In this document: piece after piece, positions 43,568-51,321 of the stretch
How positions within the stretch are numbered: position 1 is the stretch's first letter
Layout: the number at the start of each line of letters is the position of its first letter
Assembly: GCF_003012815.1 (NCBI RefSeq)
Contig: NZ_PXYJ01000002.1
Span: 516,196-580,195 of the forward strand
Direction: 5' to 3'
Source: Allosphingosinicella vermicomposti
GTDB taxonomy: Bacteria; Pseudomonadota; Alphaproteobacteria; Sphingomonadales; Sphingomonadaceae
DNA: 64,000 nucleotides
Made by a program: the position numbers and the translations under genes
The notes under the pieces: generated by a model
What the model saw: the letters and a program-made list of their open reading frames with translations, nothing else
Database searches by the model: none
Told to the model about the DNA's origin: nothing

Positions 43568-45118
43568 TCAGCGGCTGGAAAGCTCCACCCCAACGTAAAT
43601 GGGTGGCGTATTTCCGCGGCGGATGAGCAGCAACACGCTCTTGCGATTTGCCGAGCGGGCCGCCTGGACAATGGCTGCCGCTTCCTCCGGCGTCCGCGTC
43701 GGACGCTGGTTGATCGACAAGATGATGTCGCCGCGACGAACGCCCTTCGCCGCCGCATCGCTCGACGCATTAACCTCGGCGATCACAACACCCTTCAAAT
43801 TGACGTCGTTGAGGCGAAGCGAGCGGGCGACTTCCGGCGTCAGCGTCTGGACAGTGACGCCCAAGCCTTCGCGGGCCGCCTTCTGGCTGTCCGACTGCTG
43901 GGAAGCCGGCGGCTCGGTCAGTTCCTGCTCTTCCTCAACCCCGCTCAGACGGCGCAATTCCTCGTCGGTCGGGCGCTCGCCGACCTGGACCTGCACCGTC
44001 TGACGGCGGCCATCGCGAATGAACTCGACCGGGATACGCGATCCGACCGGCGTATTCGCAACGATATAGGCGAGAGAATCTTCGGGCGTGACCGGACGAT
44101 TGTTGACGGTGATGACCACGTCGCCCTGGCGGATGCCCGCACGCGCGGCCGGGCCGCTTTCGGTGACGCTGCGGATCAGTTCGCCGCGATTCTTCTCGAT
44201 GCCCAGCGATTCCGCGATGCCGTCATCAAGCCGTTGCAGACCGACGCCGATATAGCCGCGCTGCACGCGCTGGCCCTTTTGCAGGGATTCGATGATCGGG
44301 CGTGCCTGTTCAGCCGGGATGGCGAAGCCGAGGCCGACATTGCCCCCGGTGGGCGAGATGAGCGCGGTGTTGATGCCGATAACGTTGCCGTTCAAATCGA
44401 ACATCGGGCCGCCCGAATTGCCGACGTTGATCGACGCATCCGTCTGGATGTAGCGGTCGTAAAGGCCTGCCTCGAGATTGCGGTGAACCGCCGACACGAT
44501 GCCTGCGGTGACGGTGCCGCCCAGACCGAACGGGTTGCCGATCGCCACCACCCAGTCGCCAACGCGGGTCTGCGTCGAATCCCCGAAGCGGACGAACGGC
44601 AAATCGTTCGACTTGATCTTGAGAAGCGCAAGATCCGACGCCTGATCGCGGCCCACCAGTTCGGCCGCGAATTCGCGGCGGTCGGACAGGGTCACGATGA
44701 TTTCGTCCACCGTCGCATTGCTGCGCGCGGGCGAGACGACGTGGTTGTTCGTGACGATATAGCCGTCAGCCGAGATCAGGAATCCGGAGCCCAAGGAGCC
44801 GCCGCGCTGCGTGACGGTGTTGTCTTCCCCGCCATTGTTGGGCACCTGGCCGCCAAACTGGCGGAAGAACTCCTCAAAGCCCGGCGGCAATTGCTGGTTG
44901 CGGCGGACTTCGATGCTTTGACGGGTGGAGATATTCACCACCGCAGGCGCGAGACGTGCAGTAAGGTCCGCAAAGCTCATCGGCGCGCCGGGGCGCGGCG
45001 CGGTCGCGGCAATTGGCCCTTCATTCTGCGCGGTCTGCGCATTGGTGGGGTTGATGGTCAGCGTCGCAGCGGCTCCGCCCAGCAACACGGCAGCGGTAAA
45101 GCCATAAACGTAACGCAC
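43568..45118 (-). CDS. degP: Do-family periplasmic serine endoprotease DegP/MucD
   Basis: 516 residues, started at a GTG (VRYVYGFTAAVLLGG) because AGGAGG stands ten bases upstream; an ATG 30 bases earlier is less likely. Signal peptide ends near NAQ. The trypsin-like triad is His in IVTNNHVV, Asp in ASDLALLKIK and Ser in VGNSGGPMFD. Two PDZ domains follow (about 290-380 and 420-515). It degrades or holds misfolded envelope proteins. It lies downstream of hflC on the same strand, giving the common alphaproteobacterial hflK-hflC-degP order. Confidence 0.95.
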   Translation of the reverse strand: MRYVYGFTAAVLLGGAAATLTINPTNAQTAQNEGPIAATAPRPGAPMSFADLTARLAPAVVNISTRQSIEVRRNQQLPPGFEEFFRQFGGQVPNNGGEDNTVTQRGGSLGSGFLISADGYIVTNNHVVSPARSNATVDEIIVTLSDRREFAAELVGRDQASDLALLKIKSNDLPFVRFGDSTQTRVGDWVVAIGNPFGLGGTVTAGIVSAVHRNLEAGLYDRYIQTDASINVGNSGGPMFDLNGNVIGINTALISPTGGNVGLGFAIPAEQARPIIESLQKGQRVQRGYIGVGLQRLDDGIAESLGIEKNRGELIRSVTESGPAARAGIRQGDVVITVNNRPVTPEDSLAYIVANTPVGSRIPVEFIRDGRRQTVQVQVGERPTDEELRRLSGVEEEQELTEPPASQQSDSQKAAREGLGVTVQTLTPEVARSLRLNDVNLKGVVIAEVNASSDAAAKGVRRGDIILSINQRPTRTPEEAAAIVQAARSANRKSVLLLIRRGNTPPIYVGVELSSR

Positions 45119-45226
45119 GATAGCAATCCTCCTAAACGTCAAATTCAAATCCCGGTGAAGATCCGGGCAGCACGATCCCGAGGCTAGGCCCCGAATGTGA
45201 ACGGCAATTGAATGAGGGCGCCCTGA

Positions 45227-46087
45227 TCATCGACGGCCCTGAAATTCTCGCAGATATTCGTTGGTCGGCGACAGGATGATCGACGAACGCCCCATCGCTT
45301 CGCCCGATCCATTGTTGATGAAGGTCGCTTCGTAGGACTGCATCGCACGATAGAAATCGTAAAAGTCCGCGTCCTGATTGAATGCGTCAGCATAGGTCTT
45401 CGCCGCCGCCGCGTCCGCCTCGGCACGGATGATCTGAGCTTCCTTTGACCCCTGCGCCCGGATCGAGCGAGCCTCCTGCTGGCGCGCCGTTTGCATCCGC
45501 TGGAATGCGGACTGGAGCGGCGTGCCTTCGGGAAGGTCGGCGCGCTTGATCCGCACGTCGACAATCTCCGCGCCATATTGGCGGGCGACGCGGTTGAGCG
45601 AACGCTGGATATTGTCCATCACCTCGCCACGCTCCGGCGACAACAAAGCCGCGAACGGACGCCGGCCAAGCTCGTTTCGGAGCGCCGAACCCAGGATCGG
45701 GCGCAGCTGTTCGCTCACCCGCTCTTCCGTCCGCGCGGAAATATACATGCGCAGCGGATCGACGATGCGATAGCGGGCGAAAGCATCAACCTGCAGGCGA
45801 AGCTGATCGGTGGACAGCACCTGCTGGCGATCCATTTCCACCGACAGGATGCGCTTATCGATCCAATGCACCTCGTCCATGAACGGCCAGCGCGCGATGA
45901 TGCCCGCCCCGCTTTGTCCGAACGTCTCGTTGGGCTTGTAGCGATTGATGATCCGCTTGGGCTCGCCAAAGCGGACGATCACGCCCTGCTGGGTTTCCGG
46001 AACGATCGCGACCGTGCTGCCAAGCAGGACAAGCGCAATGACCGCGATAATGGCAAGGGCCATCGGGTTGCGTGCAAAACGGGTCAT
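45227..46087 (-). CDS. hflC: HflC, regulator of FtsH protease
   Basis: 286 residues: one N-terminal transmembrane helix (about 8-28, MALAIIAVIALVLLGSTVAIV) and an SPFH/band-7 domain (VPETQQGVIVRFGEP to ADLPEGTPLQSAFQRMQ) followed by the coiled-coil AxxQEARSIRAQGSKEAQIIRAEADAAAAKTYA. With HflK it forms a large periplasmic cage around FtsH and modulates proteolysis of membrane proteins. Its ATG overlaps the hflK stop by four bases. Confidence 0.95.
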   Translation of the reverse strand: MTRFARNPMALAIIAVIALVLLGSTVAIVPETQQGVIVRFGEPKRIINRYKPNETFGQSGAGIIARWPFMDEVHWIDKRILSVEMDRQQVLSTDQLRLQVDAFARYRIVDPLRMYISARTEERVSEQLRPILGSALRNELGRRPFAALLSPERGEVMDNIQRSLNRVARQYGAEIVDVRIKRADLPEGTPLQSAFQRMQTARQQEARSIRAQGSKEAQIIRAEADAAAAKTYADAFNQDADFYDFYRAMQSYEATFINNGSGEAMGRSSIILSPTNEYLREFQGRR

Positions 46088-47160
46088 TGCGCGGCTCCTT
46101 CGCGGGCGGCCTTGGGCTGCGCCTGGTTGAGCGGCAGATAGGGTGTTACGCCCGGCGCCTCGACGATGGTCTTGTCGACACGGGACAATACGCGCTCCAT
46201 CGTTTCATAATACATGCGCCGCCGCGTCACTTCGGGAGCGAGGCGATATTGCGAATAGACTTCGTTGAATGCGGCCGCCTCACCCTGCGCCTTCGCGGTG
46301 AGCTGGAGCGCATAGGCCCGCGCGTCGTTGATATAGCTCTGCGCTTCCTGCTGTGCTGCCGACACGTCCTTGAACGCGTCGTTCACCGCCGTGGGCGGAT
46401 CGGACTGTTTGATCGCGATGCCCTGAACACGGATGCCCGCGCCATAATCGTCGAGCAGCTGCTGCATGGTCAGCTGCACGCGCTGTTCGATCTCACCGCG
46501 GCCCGCGCCGATCGCGTCGTCGAGCGACACGCCCGCGACCACAGCCCGCATGGCACTTTCCGCAACTTCGGTGATCGTGCTTTCCGGATTGGCGATCTGG
46601 AACAAATAGGCCTGCGGATCGCGGATGTTCCAGCGCACCGAATAAGCCAGATCGATGATGTTCTGGTCGCCGGTCAGGATCAGGTTTTCGCGATTGGGAT
46701 CGGTCGAGCCGATGTCGATCGTGCGGATCTGCTCAACGTCCACCTTCTGCACCCGGTCGATAGGCGCGGGCAGCGAGAAGCCGATGCCGGGCTGGAGGAG
46801 GCCGGCATAGCTGCCGAAACGCGTAATAACGCCGCGTTCTTGCGGCCCGATCCGGTGCATGGAGGTAAAGATCAGCCACAGAACAATGAAGATGGCGAGG
46901 CCGTAGAGCCAGTATGGCTTACCCTCCTGCTGCGGGAAGCGGCCGTTGAAACGGTCCCGGCTCTTCTTCAGGAAATCGTCGAGCGAGGTCACGTTGCCCG
47001 TACCCTCGGTCGAGGGCCGCGGCTTGCCAGGCCGTCCCCAAGGATTGCGCGGACCATCGCCGCCATCCCCGCCGCTTCCGCCACCGCCTCCCCAGGGGCC
47101 GCCCTTATTTTCGCTCATCATGGCGCTGAGGCGCGCGCCCCACCCGAAAATTCTGGTCAT
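46084..47160 (-). CDS. hflK: HflK, regulator of FtsH protease
   Basis: 358 residues starting MTRIFGWGARLSAMMSENKGG; starts at the inner MM pair are also possible. A Gly/Pro-rich cytoplasmic tail (PWGGGGGSGGDGGDGPRN), a transmembrane helix (about 88-108, WLYGLAIFIVLWLIFTSM) and an SPFH domain (IGPQERGVITRFGSY, GDQNIIDLAYSVRW) ending in the coiled-coil SAAQQEAQSYINDARAYALQLTAKAQGEAAAF. Partner of HflC, divergent from mrp with 69 bases between. Confidence 0.95.
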   Translation of the reverse strand: MTRIFGWGARLSAMMSENKGGPWGGGGGSGGDGGDGPRNPWGRPGKPRPSTEGTGNVTSLDDFLKKSRDRFNGRFPQQEGKPYWLYGLAIFIVLWLIFTSMHRIGPQERGVITRFGSYAGLLQPGIGFSLPAPIDRVQKVDVEQIRTIDIGSTDPNRENLILTGDQNIIDLAYSVRWNIRDPQAYLFQIANPESTITEVAESAMRAVVAGVSLDDAIGAGRGEIEQRVQLTMQQLLDDYGAGIRVQGIAIKQSDPPTAVNDAFKDVSAAQQEAQSYINDARAYALQLTAKAQGEAAAFNEVYSQYRLAPEVTRRRMYYETMERVLSRVDKTIVEAPGVTPYLPLNQAQPKAAREGAAQ

Positions 47161-47229
47161 AGGGTCTTTATAGGAAGCCTTTCGCGGAAAAACAGTGGCA
47201 TCCGGAACGATCCGGCCTATCGAGGTGCC

Positions 47230-48198
47230 ATGACTATGAATGAAGCCGATTTTCAGGGCGCGATTGCCCGCCTTCCGTTCGCGGATCGTATCGAAAATGT
47301 ACGGGTCAAAGATGGAATCGCCAGCCTGATCCTGAACGCGACCGGCCTGTCCATCGCTAAGCAGAAAGAGCTGGAGCAGGAGGCGGAACAGGCCCTTCGC
47401 GCCCTTCCGGGCGTCGCCGACGTCCGGATCGCGGTGACGGCAGAGAAGGCAAAGCGGACGATCATTGCGGTCGGCAGTGGCAAAGGCGGCGTCGGCAAAT
47501 CCACATTGTCCGCCAATCTCGCCATCGCCCTGGCGCGCACGGGCAGCAAGGTGGGCCTTGTCGACGCAGACATTTACGGCCCTTCGCAACCCAAGCTCCT
47601 TGGCGCCAACCAACGTCCCGAAGCGGCGGACAAGACGATCATCCCGGTCGAAGCGCAGGGAGTGCGGATGCTCTCCATCGGCCAATTGGTCGAACCCGAT
47701 GCCGCGCTCGCCTGGCGCGGCGCGATGGCCACCAAGGCGCTGACACAGTTGCTGGAGGGCGATTGGGGGGACACGGACATCCTCGTCATCGACCTGCCGC
47801 CTGGCACCGGCGACGTGCAGCTTTCGCTCATGCAGAATTGGAAACCGGCGGGTGCAGTGATTGTGTCGACGCCGCAGGATTTGGCCCTGATCGACGCAAA
47901 GCGAGCCATCGACCTGTTCAACAAGATGGGTGTGCCGGTCCTTGGCCTCGTCGAAAATATGGCGGGTTATGCCTGCCCCCATTGCGGCGAAATGTCCGAC
48001 CCGTTCGGATCGGGCGGCGCGGAAGCGGCGGCAGGCGAGATGGGCATCCCCTTCCTTGGCCGGGTGCCGCTGACCCTCGCTATCCGGGAAGCGTCGGACG
48101 CCGGTCGCCCGCCCGCTGCGGGCGACGATGCTATCGCCGCGCCCTATCACGATATCGCGGCGCGGCTGATCAAGCGGATGAACAACCCGGCCGCCTGA
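47230..48198 (+). CDS. apbC: Mrp/NBP35-type iron-sulfur carrier ATPase
   Basis: 322 residues, start MTMNEADFQGAIARLPF with GAGGTG upstream. An N-terminal MIP18/DUF59-like part (about 1-75) precedes the deviant Walker A GSGKGGVGKSTLSANLA; DADIYGPSQPKLL, LVIDLPPGTGDVQLS and the two-cysteine motif ACPHCGEMSDPFGSGG follow. It binds and transfers Fe-S clusters. Divergent from hflK; the small CoA-binding gene follows on the same strand. Confidence 0.95.
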   Translation: MTMNEADFQGAIARLPFADRIENVRVKDGIASLILNATGLSIAKQKELEQEAEQALRALPGVADVRIAVTAEKAKRTIIAVGSGKGGVGKSTLSANLAIALARTGSKVGLVDADIYGPSQPKLLGANQRPEAADKTIIPVEAQGVRMLSIGQLVEPDAALAWRGAMATKALTQLLEGDWGDTDILVIDLPPGTGDVQLSLMQNWKPAGAVIVSTPQDLALIDAKRAIDLFNKMGVPVLGLVENMAGYACPHCGEMSDPFGSGGAEAAAGEMGIPFLGRVPLTLAIREASDAGRPPAAGDDAIAAPYHDIAARLIKRMNNPAA

Positions 48199-48226
48199 CC
48201 GTTCAGCGGACCAAGGAGAACATGCC

Positions 48227-48670
48227 ATGCCGCTGACCCGCGACGAGGATATTGCAGAACTGCTCGCCAGCACCCGCACGATCGCAATTATCGGCGCGTC
48301 TGACCGGCCCGACCGGCCGAGCTATGGCGTGATGAAATATCTCCAGGATCGCGGCTATCGCGTGCTGCCGGTCAATCCGCAGATCACCGGCGAGCATGTT
48401 CACGGCGAATATGTCTGGCGCGAACTTTCGCAGATCGGCGAGCCGATCGACATGGTCGACATCTTCCGCCGGTCCGTCGCTGCTGGCGACGCGGTGGACG
48501 AAGCGATCGCGGCGGGCGCCAGGACGGTCTGGCTGCAGATCGGCGTCATCAACGAAGAGGCTGCGGCGCGCGCCGAGGCGGCGGGCCTCAAGGTTGTCAT
48601 GGATCGCTGTCCGAAGATCGAGATCCCAAGGCTTGGTGTCCCGAAGCTAGGGTCATTTCACCCGGCCTGA
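48227..48670 (+). CDS. CoA-binding domain protein (YccU-like)
   Basis: 147 residues, a single Rossmann-like CoA_binding domain: TIAIIGASDRPDRPSYGVMKYLQDRGYRVLPVNP at the N-terminus and VWLQIGVINEEAAARAEAAGLKVVMDRCPKIE near the end. No catalytic partner domain is fused. Such small proteins may bind CoA or a nucleotide; role unknown. Begins 28 bases after apbC with AAGGAG upstream, so probably the same transcript. Confidence 0.9.
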   Translation: MPLTRDEDIAELLASTRTIAIIGASDRPDRPSYGVMKYLQDRGYRVLPVNPQITGEHVHGEYVWRELSQIGEPIDMVDIFRRSVAAGDAVDEAIAAGARTVWLQIGVINEEAAARAEAAGLKVVMDRCPKIEIPRLGVPKLGSFHPA

Positions 48671-48680
48671 CCAACTCTTG

Positions 48681-48765
48681 TCATTGCGAGCAAAGCGAAG
48701 CAATCCAGCGGTGCTGAACCTGGCCGCCAAATGGATTGCTTCGTCGCGTCGCTCCTCGCAATGAC
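48681..48765. repeat. Palindromic repeat family A, copy 5
   Basis: TCATTGCGAG and CTCGCAATGA; inner GCAATCCAGCGG and ATGGATTGCTTCG. It starts 10 bases after the stop of the CoA-binding gene and ends seven before the pmbA stop, so it separates two convergent genes. Confidence 0.9.
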
Positions 48766-48772
48766 GACGAGA

Positions 48773-50119
48773 TCAAGCGCCAGCGACTGTCATCCCTTCG
48801 ACCCGCAACGTGGGCACATTCGTCCCGCGCCGATATTCGAGGTCGCTCGCCGCGACGAGGGTGCGGTACATGTCGATGAGGTTGCTCGCGATCGTGATTT
48901 CCTGGACGGGCCGCGTGATCGCGCCATTCTCGATGACGAAACCCGATGCACCCCGGCTGTAATCGCCGGTCACGGGATTGACGCCTTGCCCGATCAATTC
49001 GGTAACGTAGAGGCCAAGCTTCACCTCAGCGATCAATTCGTCCGGCGAGACTTCACCCGGCAGCAGGGCGACATTGGTTGCCGAAGCGCCGGGACTTCCG
49101 CCAACCCCGCGGGAGGCGTGACCGGTCGGCTCGAGGTTCAGCTGGCGGGCCGTGGCGCTGTCCATCAGCCAGCCTGTGATCCGCCCGTCCCGCACGAGAT
49201 CGCGCGGAGCGGTCGGCAGACCCTCGCCGTCAAAGGGCTTGGAGCGAAGGCCCCGCCGCCGGTGTGGATCGTCGACGATCCGGATCGCCTGCGGAAACAG
49301 CGCCTCGTCCTCGCGTCCGATCAGGAAGCTCGTTCCACGCGCGATGGCGGCGCCCTTGATGGCGTCGATCAGGCTTCCCACCAGTCCGCCGCCGACGCGC
49401 GGATCGAAGATGACCGGCATGACGCCGCTGTCGATCTTGCCCGAGCCAAGGCGGCGCACCGCTTTTTCGCCCGCCCGGCGGCCGATCAATTCATCGGAAT
49501 CGAGATCGGCATAATGGCGGACACTGTGGCTTTCATAGTCGCGCTGCATGTCGCCGCCCGTGCCCGCGATAACGCTGGCCGACGCGCTATAGCCGCTGGT
49601 CGAATAGCCCCGGCAAAAGCCATGGCTGGTCGCAAGAGCGATGACGGATCGCCCGGCGCTCACGCCCGCGCCCTCGCTATTGGTGACACCCGCCACGGCC
49701 CGGGCCGCATCCTCGATTGCGAAGGCCCGTTCCTTCAATTCTACCGGCGAAGGATCGCGCCCATCATCGCCCTCGACATCGGGCCCCGGGCCGGTGAGCA
49801 AACGATCTTGCGGCGCAAGGCCGGCCCAGGGATCTTCCGGTGCCTCCCGCGCCATAGCCGCGGCGCGATCGACCAAGGCAGTCATCGCATCGTCGGACAG
49901 ATCGGACGAGGAAATAGTCGCGGAACGGCGTCCGATAAAAAAGCGAAGGCCGATCGTTTCGCCTTCCGATCGCTCCACATCCTCAAGCGCGCCGAGACGG
50001 ACCTGAACCCCTGTCGAGGCATCGCCCACATAGAGCACGTCGGCGGCATCGGCGCCCGCCTTCGTCGCGGCTTCAACCAATCGGGCGGCGCGCGCCTCGG
50101 CTTCCTTCACATTCAGCAT
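48773..50119 (-). CDS. pmbA: TldD/PmbA family metalloprotease (PmbA/TldE-like)
   Basis: 448 residues, typical of the TldE/PmbA subunit, which pairs with TldD to form a zinc protease for small peptides (microcin processing, CcdA degradation in E. coli). Conserved segments: the N-terminal EAEARAARLVEAATKAGADAADVL, AGVTNSEGAGVSAGRS and DPRVGGGLVGSLIDAIKGAAIARGTSFLIG, ending GTNVPTLRVEGMTVAGA. The TldD partner is not in this window. Between two repeats (A and F). Confidence 0.93.
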   Translation of the reverse strand: MLNVKEAEARAARLVEAATKAGADAADVLYVGDASTGVQVRLGALEDVERSEGETIGLRFFIGRRSATISSSDLSDDAMTALVDRAAAMAREAPEDPWAGLAPQDRLLTGPGPDVEGDDGRDPSPVELKERAFAIEDAARAVAGVTNSEGAGVSAGRSVIALATSHGFCRGYSTSGYSASASVIAGTGGDMQRDYESHSVRHYADLDSDELIGRRAGEKAVRRLGSGKIDSGVMPVIFDPRVGGGLVGSLIDAIKGAAIARGTSFLIGREDEALFPQAIRIVDDPHRRRGLRSKPFDGEGLPTAPRDLVRDGRITGWLMDSATARQLNLEPTGHASRGVGGSPGASATNVALLPGEVSPDELIAEVKLGLYVTELIGQGVNPVTGDYSRGASGFVIENGAITRPVQEITIASNLIDMYRTLVAASDLEYRRGTNVPTLRVEGMTVAGA

Positions 50120-50163
50120 GAGACGCGCTTACGACGAAGGCGCAGAAAGTGAAAGCTGCATGA

Positions 50164-50273
50164 GCCCCTCCCCTCGATGGGGAGGGGTTGGGGAGGGGTG
50201 ATATCGGTGAAGAACTCCGCCCTACGCCGACCATCACCCCCACCCAACCCTCCCCCATCGAGGGTGAGGGCTA
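50164..50273. repeat. Palindromic repeat family F, copy 2
   Basis: AGCCCCTCCCCTCGATGGGG at the left pairs with the right end CCCCATCGAGGGTGAGGGCT; CACCCCCACCCAACCC lies inside. It lies between the pmbA start and the ubiA stop: the last bases of the element are the ubiA stop codon. Confidence 0.9.
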
Positions 50274-51173
50274 AGAGATGCCGACGACAAGGAACCCGAG
50301 GAAAAGAACGAAACCCGCAAAGCGGTTCGAGCGGAATTTTGCCAACGCATCGTCGTTGTCATTGATGCGGAGCGTTGCGACCTGCCAGCCGAGATGGAAA
50401 GCGGCGGGCGCCAGCGCCATCAGGCCCAGCACCTGCGGACGCACCGACCAGATTGCCGCACTCCATAGGGCAATGGCGGCGAGATAGAACAGCGCCACGC
50501 CGCTCCGCGCGCGGCTGCCAAGCGCCAGCGCGGAGGATTTGACGCCCACCAGCGCATCGTCTTCCCGGTCCTGAAGCGCATAGATGGTGTCGTAACCGAT
50601 CACCCAGAATATGCTGCCCGCATAAAGGAGCAATCCCGGCGCCGAGAGCGTGTCCGTCACCGCCGCCCAGCCGACCAAAGCCGCCCAGGAAAAGACGAGC
50701 CCTAGCCAGGCCTGCGGCCACCAGGTGATCCGTTTCATGAATGGATAAGCGGCCACAAGCGCGAGGCTCACCAGCGCCACGATCTGAGCAATGAACCGAA
50801 GTTGCAGGAGCACGGCAAGCCCGACGAGGCTCAGCGCAACGAGCAGGAGCCATGCGCCCCTCAGGCTTGCCCGCTTGCTGGCCAGCGGCCGCAGGCGCGT
50901 CCGTTCGACCTTCGCATCGAGGTCGCGGTCGATAATGTCATTATAAACGCAGCCCGCGCTCCGCATCGCGAAGGCGCCAATCGCGAAGAGCAGGATGAGC
51001 ATCGTGCCCTGCCGGCCCCAGCCCGCCAGCGCCACGGCCCAAGCCCCGGGCCAGAACAGCAGCCACACTCCGATCGGGCGGTCCAGCCGCATCAACGATG
51101 CATAAGGCCGCCAGCCATCGGGCAGCGCGCCGATCAGTCCGCGCCTTTCGCTATCGGGAACGATATCGCTCAT
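50271..51173 (-). CDS. ubiA: 4-hydroxybenzoate polyprenyltransferase
   Basis: 300 residues, start MSDIVPDSERRGLIG (a start four codons earlier is less likely). Eight to nine transmembrane helices. The Mg-prenyl-diphosphate motifs are CVYNDIIDRDLDAKVERTRLRPL (NDxxDxxxD) and YALQDREDDALVGVKS (DxxxD), both complete. It joins the polyprenyl chain to 4-hydroxybenzoate in ubiquinone synthesis. Ends exactly at the F-type repeat. Confidence 0.96.
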   Translation of the reverse strand: MSDIVPDSERRGLIGALPDGWRPYASLMRLDRPIGVWLLFWPGAWAVALAGWGRQGTMLILLFAIGAFAMRSAGCVYNDIIDRDLDAKVERTRLRPLASKRASLRGAWLLLVALSLVGLAVLLQLRFIAQIVALVSLALVAAYPFMKRITWWPQAWLGLVFSWAALVGWAAVTDTLSAPGLLLYAGSIFWVIGYDTIYALQDREDDALVGVKSSALALGSRARSGVALFYLAAIALWSAAIWSVRPQVLGLMALAPAAFHLGWQVATLRINDNDDALAKFRSNRFAGFVLFLGFLVVGIS

Positions 51174-51230
51174 GCCGCCCCGCATAATCGGAGCGGTAGA
51201 GGGGTGTCGAGCACACTCTTTAACCCCGTC

Positions 51231-51306
51231 CCGCTAGGGCTGAGCTTGTCGAAGCCCGTGGGCATCGTGCGTTTCACACGTCCTTCGACAGGCTCAGGAC
51301 TAGCGG
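51231..51306. repeat. Palindromic repeat family E, copy 3
   Basis: CCGCTAGGGCTGAGCTTGTCGAAG and CTTCGACAGGCTCAGGACTAGCGG are near-complementary. Between ubiA and the TonB-dependent receptor stop (51322). Confidence 0.9.
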
Positions 51307-51321
51307 GGGGAGGGAAGCCGA

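Noticed and set aside
46072..47229. Plus-strand open frame running into apbC from 46072
   Set aside because: It is antisense to hflK; the Mrp protein has its own ribosome site (GAGGTG) and ATG at 47230.
48731..50152. Plus-strand open frame of 473 codons over pmbA
   Set aside because: Antisense to pmbA and starts within repeat A; composition is that of a shadow frame.
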